Source of the DNA: an uncultured Clostridium sp.
GTDB taxonomy: Bacteria > Bacillota > Clostridia > Peptostreptococcales > Peptostreptococcaceae
Direction: 5' to 3'
Length of the DNA stretch: 45,973 nucleotides
NCBI GenBank assembly: GCA_945871955.1
Contig: CAMBXR010000018.1
Location: 1 to 45,973 of the forward strand
The notes beneath the pieces are model-generated. The model was not told where the DNA came from. It did not search any database and worked only from the letters and a program-made list of their open reading frames with translations. Both the position numbers and the translations under genes were made by a program. This document shows, in pieces, positions 39,419 to 45,973 of this stretch (positions are counted from its first letter, which is position 1; each line of letters opens with the position of its first letter).

Positions 39419-40666
39419 ATGGTTAATAAACTTTCAGCATATAAAACTTATTTATTATTTTCAGCTATTACAGCAATGTGTTTTTCGTTAGTAGCTACAG
39501 TTATGATAGTGTATCACATTGAAATAGTTCATTTAAATCCACTTCAGCTTATACTTGTTGGAACTACTTTGGAATTAGCATGCTTTATATTTGAAATTCC
39601 TACAGGTATAGTTGCAGATGTGTATAGTCGTAAACTATCTATTGTTATTGGGGGAGTTTTAACAGGAGTGGGATTTATTTTAGAAGGTTCTATTTCTAGT
39701 TTTATTTTCGTACTTGTAGCACAGATTGTATGGGGATTAGGGTCTACTTTTATCAGTGGCTCGCTTGAAGCTTGGATTGCGGAAGAAGAGAAGAATAAAG
39801 ATTTAGATGAAATTTATATAAAGGGAGCACAAGCAGGGCAGATAGGAGCATTTATTGGAATAGTACTAAGCACTGTAATAGCTAATTTCTCTGTAAGGCT
39901 TCCTATTATAGTTAGTGGAGTTTTATTTATAATTCTTGCATTATTTTTATGGTTATATATGCCAGAAAATAATTTTAAACCATCTGTTCCTGGGGATTTA
40001 AATACATTCAAAAAGATGGTATATACATTTAAATCTGGTCTTAAATTTGTAAAAAGTAAATCTATAATTATGATTTTACTTGCAGTAACTTTATTTTATG
40101 GATTATCAAGTGAAGGTTATGATAGACTTTCTAATGCGCATTTTTTACAAGATACTACACTTCCTAAACTTGGAAACCTTAGTTCAGTGACTTGGTTTGG
40201 AATTTTTGGAATTTTAGGAATGATATTGAGCTTCATAGTAATGCATTTTATGGCAAAGAATCTTAAGAATGAGGATAATAGGAAAAATGGAAAACTATTA
40301 TTATGCATAAATATACTTTATATATCGTCTATGTTGATATTTGCTCTTACAAGAAACTTTAGTTTAATGTTAATAGCTTATTTGGCAACAAATACCTTTA
40401 GAATTATAAATGAACCTATATTCAGTGCGTGGTTAAATGGGCATATAGATGATAATTCTAGAGCTACTGTGCTTTCTATAAATGGACAAATGAATTCCTT
40501 AGGTCAAATTTTAGGTGGACCGATTATAGGAATCATAGCTACAAATATTTCAGTAAGTATTGGTATAGTATGTACTTCATTATTAGTAGCACCAGTATTA
40601 GTGTTATATATTATTTCTATGATAATGGATAAAAAAATATCGATAATGGATAAAAAAATATCATAA
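39419..40666 (+). CDS. MFS-type efflux transporter
   Basis: This 415-residue protein has about 12 predicted transmembrane helices in two halves. It carries the MFS loop motif between helices 2 and 3 (GIVADVYSRKLSIVIGG, about 60-76) and a charged central loop around 190-205. It resembles drug-exporting MFS proteins of clostridia; the substrate is unknown. The C-terminus ends in a duplicated IMDKKIS heptapeptide from a 21-bp tandem repeat (40621-40641, 40642-40662). It is the first gene of the accessory region. Confidence 0.85.
   Translation: MVNKLSAYKTYLLFSAITAMCFSLVATVMIVYHIEIVHLNPLQLILVGTTLELACFIFEIPTGIVADVYSRKLSIVIGGVLTGVGFILEGSISSFIFVLVAQIVWGLGSTFISGSLEAWIAEEEKNKDLDEIYIKGAQAGQIGAFIGIVLSTVIANFSVRLPIIVSGVLFIILALFLWLYMPENNFKPSVPGDLNTFKKMVYTFKSGLKFVKSKSIIMILLAVTLFYGLSSEGYDRLSNAHFLQDTTLPKLGNLSSVTWFGIFGILGMILSFIVMHFMAKNLKNEDNRKNGKLLLCINILYISSMLIFALTRNFSLMLIAYLATNTFRIINEPIFSAWLNGHIDDNSRATVLSINGQMNSLGQILGGPIIGIIATNISVSIGIVCTSLLVAPVLVLYIISMIMDKKISIMDKKIS
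40621..40662 (+). repeat. Tandem 21-bp duplication at the MFS gene 3' end
   Basis: Two identical head-to-tail copies of a 21-bp unit starting GATAATGGAT and ending AAATATC add seven residues to the transporter tail without disturbing the frame. Confidence 0.9.
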
Positions 40667-40828
40667 ATATAAGGGATTAAAAATGAAGATAATTTGATTG
40701 AACAATACAAGAAGGTTCGTAAATTTTTTGTAGAAATCTTCAAAAACACTTTTAAATTACAATATTAGAATTAGGTTAATTACTGTATTAAAAGATAAAT
40801 TAAATATATATTATTAACTTAGAAAAAC

Positions 40829-40870
40829 AAACTTTTACTTGTATTTATGTATACAAGTAAAAGTTTTTTA
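40829..40870. terminator. Bidirectional terminator upstream of the small-gene cluster
   Basis: A perfect stem of about 16 bp (AAACTTTTACTTGTAT with ATACAAGTAAAAGTTT, 5-nt loop region) is followed by TTTTTT on the plus strand. It separates the MFS gene from the following cluster or serves as a leader hairpin of it, since the first gene starts 25 bp later. Confidence 0.75.
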
Positions 40871-40895
40871 CTTTCTTAGAAGGGAGAAATTTATA

Positions 40896-41225
40896 ATGAA
40901 AAAGGTTTATTTAAAAAATCAATTAAAAGGATATCCTATAGAAGTAATCAGTAATGTTTTAGACGTCATTAATGTATTAGGTGAAAATTATGGAGCTAAT
41001 AGAGATATAGAGAAAGATTTAGGAGGATATATAGTTATAGCAGAAAATATCGTTGTTATCGAAATGTTAAAGAAAGATAAGTTACAAGGTTTAATACCAG
41101 AATATACTGATATTATTGAATGTAAGGAAGGAGTTAATTGGACTTCTTCCTTATTTTTGCTTTCAAGTGATTATGCAATTGTAGTAGTAACAACAGAAGA
41201 ACTTTCTAAGTTCCTATTAGAATAA
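40896..41225 (+). CDS. Hypothetical protein (small-gene cluster, gene 1)
   Basis: This 109-residue protein has no family I recognise. It looks globular, with alternating strands and helices (YPIEVISNVLDVINVLGENYG; IVVIEMLKKDKLQGLIP; DYAIVVVTTEELSKFLLE) and no membrane segment. The ATG at 40896 has GGGAG 9 nt upstream. It heads a run of four small same-strand genes and a micropeptide, each with its own strong ribosome binding site. Phage or conjugative-element accessory regions look like this. Confidence 0.7.
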   Translation: MKKVYLKNQLKGYPIEVISNVLDVINVLGENYGANRDIEKDLGGYIVIAENIVVIEMLKKDKLQGLIPEYTDIIECKEGVNWTSSLFLLSSDYAIVVVTTEELSKFLLE

Positions 41226-41242
41226 ATGGAGGTTAATTTAAT

Positions 41243-41545
41243 GTGAGTAAGAATATAAAAGAGGATAAGATAATCAAGGAAACTAAGTATTGTAAGATAA
41301 TAAATCAAGGAAAAGTTGGAGATGATGAATATACATATACAATAGAAAAGATATATATCAAGGAACTAAAAAGGAATGAAATAAGATTCTGTGTATATAA
41401 ATCTACTAGAAGAGGTGATGAGACTTATATTCCAAGAAGTCTTGATGTAACTGAATTAGAGTTAATGGAGTTAATAAAGAAGTCCATTAAAGAGAAAGTA
41501 TTTTCAGATGAATTCATAGAAATGTTGAAGCAAGAATTAAAATAG
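41243..41545 (+). CDS. Hypothetical protein (small-gene cluster, gene 2)
   Basis: This 100-residue, lysine- and glutamate-rich soluble protein has predicted beta strands in the middle (YTYTIEKIYIKEL, EIRFCVYKSTRRG) and a C-terminal helix. I do not recognise the family. It starts at GTG (41243) after TGGAGG; the ATG two bases earlier runs straight into a stop. A stem (AGCTACTTAATTAC/GTAATTAGGTAGCT, 41546-41579) follows the gene. Confidence 0.65.
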   Translation: MSKNIKEDKIIKETKYCKIINQGKVGDDEYTYTIEKIYIKELKRNEIRFCVYKSTRRGDETYIPRSLDVTELELMELIKKSIKEKVFSDEFIEMLKQELK

Positions 41546-41595
41546 CTACTTAATTACAAGAAAAGTAATTAGGTAGCTTTAATTATTTTTAGGAG
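41546..41595 (+). terminator. Hairpin between small genes 2 and 3
   Basis: AGCTACTTAATTAC pairs with GTAATTAGGTAGCT with one wobble across a 6-7 nt loop and is followed by TTTAATTATTTTT. It is probably a weak terminator or attenuator before the DUF960 gene. Confidence 0.6.
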
Positions 41596-41602
41596 GATTA
41601 AG

Positions 41603-41908
41603 ATGTTTAAGAAAGAGAGCAGATATATAACAAGAGGAGCTAATGAAAAGTTAGATTTAAGATTACAACTTATACTTTGGAGTATGATTGATAAGTTGAA
41701 TGAAGAGGGAAAGGAATTAGACTACTTACAAGTTTTCAAAGTAAGAAAATGTAAAGAAGGAATTGTAATTGAACATAGTCAAGAAGTTCCAGAGTATAAA
41801 GAAAAGTATGTTATAGATTTAGAAAATATAGAGGTTAATGGAAACATAAAAGTTTTCGTAATAGATGATAATGAATACTCAACTATGATGTTAGCAGAAG
41901 AATATTAG
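41603..41908 (+). CDS. DUF960 family protein
   Basis: This 101-residue protein matches the DUF960 pattern: an N-terminal SRYITRGANE, a LILWSMID helix, DYLQVFKV, HSQEVPEYKEKY and the C-terminal VFVIDDNEYSTMMLAEEY. DUF960 proteins are small, of unknown function, and common on plasmids, phages and integrative elements of Firmicutes, which is the main hint about the origin of this cluster. The ribosome binding site is AGGAGG. Confidence 0.8.
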   Translation: MFKKESRYITRGANEKLDLRLQLILWSMIDKLNEEGKELDYLQVFKVRKCKEGIVIEHSQEVPEYKEKYVIDLENIEVNGNIKVFVIDDNEYSTMMLAEEY

Positions 41909-41919
41909 GAGGTAATAAG

Positions 41920-42276
41920 ATGAAAGAACTAAGTAAAGAAAAGTCTTTTGAGTATAGTTCTAAGGAACTACTTGGAGTAATGCGTTTTGATTTCTATGAT
42001 GGAGGGCTTGCTAATCAATGGAATCCTAGAGATTTAATAATTGAATTAAATGATAAAAAGGAAATAGATTTAAAGAAGCTACAACAAGAACTTAACTACA
42101 TTCAATTTGATTTAATAAAGAGTTTTGATACTGTAGTAAGGTTCTGTAATGGTAGAGGATATGATAATGAAACATTAGTCTACATAGATTTAGAAGTTGC
42201 TAAGTATGTAATCAAATTAGTTCCTGTAAGAGATAGTTACTCATATATTTATACATATTTAAAGGAGGTGAAATAG
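41920..42276 (+). CDS. Hypothetical protein (small-gene cluster, gene 4)
   Basis: This 118-residue soluble protein follows the DUF960 gene by 11 bp with AGGAGG in front. It has an aromatic, glycine-rich stretch (MRFDFYDGGLANQWNPRDL) and a second half with alternating hydrophobic residues. I do not recognise the family. Its stop codon abuts the start of the 27-codon ORF. Confidence 0.65.
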   Translation: MKELSKEKSFEYSSKELLGVMRFDFYDGGLANQWNPRDLIIELNDKKEIDLKKLQQELNYIQFDLIKSFDTVVRFCNGRGYDNETLVYIDLEVAKYVIKLVPVRDSYSYIYTYLKEVK

Positions 42277-42360
42277 ATGGATATTATAACTGTAATAAAA
42301 GTAGTTGGTACTATATTAACAGTTGTTGCTACTTCAATAGAAGCAGTAAATAATAAGTAA
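42277..42360 (+). CDS. 27-residue hydrophobic peptide
   Basis: An 84-nt ORF starts directly after the previous stop and is preceded by AAAGGAGGTG, one of the strongest ribosome binding sites in the window. The peptide has a charged start, a central hydrophobic stretch (TVIKVVGTILTVVATSI) long enough to insert in a membrane, and a polar EAVNNK tail. It resembles holin-like or type I toxin peptides only in general form; no antitoxin RNA could be identified. Confidence 0.6.
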   Translation: MDIITVIKVVGTILTVVATSIEAVNNK

Positions 42361-42735
<375 letters not shown>

Positions 42736-44130
42736 GGCTCAACACCAAAATGTGTTCTTGACAGCATTAAGCTGTCAAGGCACGTTTATTACATTCTAAA
42801 AAAATTCTTGCTTCATAATACTCTCTATTCCTTGTGAAATAGTATCTTCTTTGAATCGCCTTAATTTTATTATTTCTACCTTCAACTGGAGCATTAGTAA
42901 ATCTATATATATGATAATTTATAATTTCTTGCTTCCAATTTTCAAAGGTTTTAAGTGCAACATCTACTTCTGGTATATTTAATGATTTACCTGAACAAAT
43001 CCATCTGTCAAAGACAATGGTCGCTTGATCAACGTTTATACAGCAATCGTACCATTCAATCAAATCTTCTTTCCAACAATATACTTCTTCAAGCTCTGAT
43101 GATAAATTGAGTAATTTTTTAAGAATGATACTCTCTTTTTCATCTAATTGGTCATTTCTTTTGCTTAGCAAATTTTTATTACATTTCAAAAACACACGAT
43201 TTTGTGAAGACAATCCTAAGCTTACTCTACGTCTAACATCCTGAAGTGCATCTAATGCATATCTATTAACATGAAACCTATCAGCTATGCGAATAGCATT
43301 CGGAAAGGTTTCTTCAGCAAATTTATGATAATATTGTGCTAAATCCATAACTACTGCAACTGGCTGTATATCATAAATATGAGGATTTTTTTCTTTGTCT
43401 TGTCTTAAGTCATTTAACTTACGTCCCTTCACAAGGTGAAGCAAGGTTTCATTTCGTAAATCATGTATTCCAGTATTATATGAATGCCCTTTTCTTATTG
43501 CAAAATCATCAATTCCTATTATTAATCTTTCAGTATTTTTGCTTAATTCTAAAGTTTCAGCACATATTTGAGGTTTTACATTATTAAGATAGATTTTAAA
43601 AATACGCTCTACTGTGCTGTATGGAGTTCCAGTAAATTCAGAAGCATGCGCTACGGTTGAACCCGTAACAGCGTTAGCTAGGTTATCATTATATGGCTTG
43701 GTATATCTTGATTTACCTTCAATGAAACTATATTTAAATGTAAAATTAAGCATGCAGTCCTTACAATATAGTCTTATTTTAGGTAATAATAAGAAAGTTT
43801 TATTGCCACACAAAGGTAGATGTCTTACTCGTCTATTACCTGAACTACCTTTTCTTATAACATTTGTATTATTGCAACAAGGGCAACTTTGTATATAAGT
43901 TAATGGTTCTAATAAAATTTCTACTGTATTATCATAAACATCTGAAATTTTAACAATATTTATATCTTGCAAGTTTAGTAATTTATTGATATTATTTATA
44001 TTATTTATATGCACTTATTTATCCTCTTAATCGTATTGTTTCGCAACTATAGATTACAGGATTTTAAGTGCATTTTTTATCTGTAAATATTGGTAATTCA
44101 GTTGTCAAGCGCAGTTTTTAGTGTTGAGCC
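42736..44130 (-). mobile_element. ISL3-family insertion sequence, intact
   Basis: The 1395-bp element is bounded by imperfect terminal inverted repeats. The left end starts GGCTCAACACCAAAATG and the right end, read inward, starts GGCTCAACACTAAAAAC; both share CTTGACA further in. It is flanked by an exact 8-bp direct repeat AAAATAAA (42728-42735 and 44131-44138), the duplication size of this family. It carries one transposase gene with intact reading frame. Confidence 0.94.
42767..44014 (-). CDS. ISL3-family transposase
   Basis: This is a full-length 415-residue DDE transposase. It has an N-terminal zinc ribbon (CPCCNN ... CKDC), a helix-turn-helix region, and the ISL3 catalytic blocks GIDDFAIRKG (first Asp), VMDLAQYYHKF and IADRFHVNRYA (second), and PVEGRNNKIKAIQRR (Glu). 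All key residues are present, so the enzyme is probably active. It occupies almost the entire element. Confidence 0.95.
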   Translation of the reverse strand: MHINNINNINKLLNLQDINIVKISDVYDNTVEILLEPLTYIQSCPCCNNTNVIRKGSSGNRRVRHLPLCGNKTFLLLPKIRLYCKDCMLNFTFKYSFIEGKSRYTKPYNDNLANAVTGSTVAHASEFTGTPYSTVERIFKIYLNNVKPQICAETLELSKNTERLIIGIDDFAIRKGHSYNTGIHDLRNETLLHLVKGRKLNDLRQDKEKNPHIYDIQPVAVVMDLAQYYHKFAEETFPNAIRIADRFHVNRYALDALQDVRRRVSLGLSSQNRVFLKCNKNLLSKRNDQLDEKESIILKKLLNLSSELEEVYCWKEDLIEWYDCCINVDQATIVFDRWICSGKSLNIPEVDVALKTFENWKQEIINYHIYRFTNAPVEGRNNKIKAIQRRYYFTRNREYYEARIFLECNKRALTA

Positions 44131-44199
44131 AAAATAAATAATAAATATATACAATTAATAATAATTAAATTATATATAATACCAATAAATAAAATTAAA

Positions 44200-44240
44200 A
44201 GAGTTAATGTTTCTATATTTTAGGAGCATTAACTTTTTTT
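44200..44240 (+). terminator. Terminator-like hairpin between the IS and the Mor-like gene
   Basis: AGTTAATG pairs with CATTAACT across a 17-nt loop (44202-44234) and is followed by TTTTTT. It may have ended the transcript of the small-gene cluster before the IS inserted. Confidence 0.7.
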
Positions 44241-44286
44241 ATATTAAATTTAAAATTAATTTTCAGTAAGTTTTTAATGATTTTTT

Positions 44287-44312
44287 CAATGAATTATTCG
44301 CATGAATAATCA
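44287..44312. repeat. Inverted repeat upstream of the Mor-like gene
   Basis: TTATTC-GCAT-GAATAA is a compact inverted repeat about 45 bp before the start of the Mor-like regulator gene. It could be an operator for that regulator. Confidence 0.4.
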
Positions 44313-44355
44313 TTTTAAAGTAGCTATTATTTTTTATGGGAGGTGAAGTTAATAT

Positions 44356-44619
44356 ATGGATATTCAAAAAGAGCATTTTAATGGAGTGTATTCTACTATT
44401 TTTGAACATATGGGTGAAAAAGTTACAAGAGAAATACATAGTGTATTTGGAGGTCAACAATTTAATTTTCCTAAGAAATTATACTCTAAAGAATATGTAA
44501 TTAAATATTTACAAGAGAATTACAATGGTAAAAATGTAAGAAAATTAGCTAAAGAATTAGATTATTCAGAGAGATGGGTTCAATCAATAATAAATAGAAA
44601 TAATATTAAATTTAGATAA
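44356..44619 (+). CDS. Mor-family transcriptional regulator
   Basis: This 87-residue protein has the Mor/C layout: an N-terminal dimerisation part, a linker with FGGQQFNFPKK and a C-terminal helix-turn-helix (NGKNVRKLAKELDYSERWVQ, about 59-78) ending INRNN. Mor activates the middle genes of phage Mu; standalone homologues are scattered in Firmicutes near phage-like or membrane genes. GGGAGGTG precedes the ATG. The next two genes are possible targets. Confidence 0.75.
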   Translation: MDIQKEHFNGVYSTIFEHMGEKVTREIHSVFGGQQFNFPKKLYSKEYVIKYLQENYNGKNVRKLAKELDYSERWVQSIINRNNIKFR

Positions 44620-44640
44620 AAATATTTAAAGATTGATAAA

Positions 44641-44670
44641 TTTCGACAAAAAATAAAATTAAAATATAGT
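44641..44670 (+). promoter_or_regulatory. Promoter with overlapping Spo0A box upstream of the membrane-protein pair
   Basis: TTTCGACAAA (44641-44650) is the reverse complement of a consensus Spo0A box (TTTGTCGAAA). It overlaps a -35-like TCGACA (44643-44648) that sits 16 bp from TATAGT (44665-44670). This is the geometry of Spo0A-activated sigma-A promoters. Confidence 0.45.
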
Positions 44671-44714
44671 AATATTGTATTAAATGAAATTGCTGGAATG
44701 AGGGAGGTAGTTTA

Positions 44715-45017
44715 ATGAATGTTTTTGATGCTGGAGGATTAACAGCGTTAATTGCACTTATATTTACATTAATATTAGGAACAGGGTTTTTTATTCTAAT
44801 TAATAATATTTTTGAGATATGGTATTTAGGATTTGGAGCAATGGTTGGTGAGTGGCTTCTATGTTGTGCTGTAGGTGCTTTCATAGTTAATTGGATGAGT
44901 GGATTAATTGGAGGAATATTTACAGTATTATGGATTTTGATAAAACTAGCTATAGTTATAGCAGTTTTATTTCTAATAGGTTCTTTTATTTATTCTAAAA
45001 TTAAAGGGGAGAAATAA
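44715..45017 (+). CDS. Small integral membrane protein
   Basis: This 100-residue protein is almost entirely hydrophobic, with three or four transmembrane helices (about 8-30, 36-60, 65-95) and glycine-rich packing (GLIGGIFTVLWILIKLAIVI). Two adjacent cysteines sit at about 55-56. I do not recognise the family. The ribosome binding site is GGGAGG. It is followed after 24 bp by the TPR-like gene and forms a pair with it. Confidence 0.72.
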   Translation: MNVFDAGGLTALIALIFTLILGTGFFILINNIFEIWYLGFGAMVGEWLLCCAVGAFIVNWMSGLIGGIFTVLWILIKLAIVIAVLFLIGSFIYSKIKGEK

Positions 45018-45041
45018 TTTAATAAAGGGGGAGATAAGTAT

Positions 45042-45902
45042 ATGAATAAGAAAAATAAGTCTATAATAATAGGATTAGTTGTTCTTATACTGTTATTTAT
45101 AGTAGGAATTATAGGTAAAAGAATCAATGAAGAAAATGCAGTAATAAAGAAAGCCGAAGTAGCTATTAATAATGGTGATTATGATAATGCAAGGGATATA
45201 TTATATACTGTTGTTGATGGAAATAATAAAAAAATAGATAAATTATGGAATGTGGTTGTTAGTTACCAAAAGGCTCAAAGTTCAGGAGTAGATTCTGGAT
45301 TGAAATATCTTAATGAAATTGATAGCAGTTATAAAAAATATGATAGATTAAAAGATGATGTAGAAAATCTAAAAAAAGAATTGTTAAATGTTAAAAAAAT
45401 AAGAAAAGAATTTTTAGTAAAAATAGAAGAGGTTAAAAGCTTAATTGAAAAAGGAGAATATGAACAAGCAGAAGAATTAAGTAAAGAAACATCAGAATGG
45501 CAATATATAGAACAAGCAGATATAAATACTATGTATGACTTACACGTAAAAGCTAGTGAATTGTTATCTAATCAAAGAAAAGATAATTATGCTAAAGAAG
45601 AGGCTGAAAGAAAAGAAAAAGAAGCTTTAGAAAAAGAGAAACAAAATAAGTTGAAGATTGAAACAGACGAGAATAACTTTTCAAAAACAGTAGCACAAGA
45701 AATGTTAGATAAAATGAATGCTGATAATGGAAATACACGTAATTTCTATGAGCTATCATCAGATTTAAATATAGATGAAACTGGTAAAAAGTATTTTGAT
45801 GTTGTAGCTAAAGATAAGGATTGGATAAAGTTTGATGATAATACAATATTAGCGAAATATAGATTGTATTCTAATGGAGAGTTAGTAGAAATACAACAAT
45901 AA
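45042..45902 (+). CDS. Membrane-anchored protein with TPR-like and coiled-coil segments
   Basis: This 286-residue protein has an N-terminal transmembrane helix (about 7-24), TPR-like repeats (AEVAINNGDYDNARDILYTV, about 38-57; IEKGEYEQAEELSKE, about 134-148), a long Lys/Glu coiled coil (about 185-215) and a small C-terminal domain. Most of it should face outside. Function is unknown; pairing with the small membrane protein suggests an envelope complex. The ribosome binding site is GGGGGAG. Confidence 0.75.
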   Translation: MNKKNKSIIIGLVVLILLFIVGIIGKRINEENAVIKKAEVAINNGDYDNARDILYTVVDGNNKKIDKLWNVVVSYQKAQSSGVDSGLKYLNEIDSSYKKYDRLKDDVENLKKELLNVKKIRKEFLVKIEEVKSLIEKGEYEQAEELSKETSEWQYIEQADINTMYDLHVKASELLSNQRKDNYAKEEAERKEKEALEKEKQNKLKIETDENNFSKTVAQEMLDKMNADNGNTRNFYELSSDLNIDETGKKYFDVVAKDKDWIKFDDNTILAKYRLYSNGELVEIQQ

Positions 45903-45904
45903 AA

Positions 45905-45972
45905 AAAAAAGAGGGTTGAACCTTCTAGTGTTGTATTAATGTAAAATTTAATACTTTACAAAATGACCCTCA
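45905..45972. repeat. Inverted repeat at the right edge
   Basis: GAGGGT (45911-45916) and ACCCTC (45966-45971) enclose an inner stem GTATTAA/TTAATAC. It begins 8 bp after the last gene stop. It could be a terminator or the edge of another mobile element running off the window; the sequence ends too soon to tell. Confidence 0.4.
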
Positions 45973-45973
45973 T

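Noticed and set aside
40670-40765. Short open stretch after the MFS gene (reads NEDNLIEQYKKVRKFF)
   Set aside because: There is no start codon or ribosome binding site; about 30 open codons are not significant in this composition. It could be a gene remnant, but I cannot support it.

Overview
The window is AT-rich, low-GC Firmicutes chromosome spanning the replication origin. The gene order is sigB-rsbW-rsbV-gyrA-gyrB-recF-yaaA-dnaN-dnaA on the minus strand, then rpmH-rnpA-yidD-yidC-jag-mnmE-mnmG-rsmG-noc-parA-parB on the plus strand. It continues with a DUF951 gene, rpsF-ssb-rpsR, gdpP-rplI-dnaB-purA, the helicase-loader pair and walJ-rlmH. From memory this is the origin neighbourhood of Clostridioides difficile and its relatives, so I place the window in Peptostreptococcaceae; I cannot name a species.

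Layout. 1-550: two tRNA genes and a 5S rRNA gene with their own promoter (minus). 551-2607: a sigma-B partner-switch operon with two small membrane or envelope proteins. 2676-10887: gyrA, gyrB, recF, yaaA and dnaN. 10888-13097: dnaA flanked by two DnaA-box-rich intergenic regions, a bipartite oriC. 13098-22174: rpmH through parB. 22394-38527: a TPR regulator, DUF951, an aminotransferase, the S6/SSB/S18 operon, gdpP and its neighbours, purA, helicase loaders, an M1 peptidase and walJ. rlmH ends the core block at 39052. 39053-45973: accessory DNA with an MFS transporter, a cluster of small unknown genes including a DUF960 protein and a 27-residue hydrophobic peptide, an intact ISL3-family insertion sequence with an 8-bp target duplication, a Mor-like regulator and two membrane-associated proteins.

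The most striking feature is in gyrA. The gene is split after codon 80 (HPHG) by 1325 nt of non-gyrase DNA encoding a LAGLIDADG homing endonuclease. The 5' junction can form a P1 helix with the diagnostic U.G pair at the splice site, the insert ends in G, and precise removal restores an 809-residue GyrA. I interpret it as a group I intron inserted in the quinolone-resistance-determining region, one residue before the serine where resistance mutations arise. Active DNA gyrase would then depend on RNA splicing.

The origin shows an unwinding-type arrangement: paired DnaA boxes, a short spacer, DnaA-trio repeats and an AT-rich stretch next to dnaN. Further DnaA boxes lie between the dnaN Shine-Dalgarno and start codon and in a cluster between dnaB and purA. 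A parS-like palindrome lies just upstream of mnmG, near its partners parA and parB. Function calls come from reading protein motifs and synteny; no database search was run.
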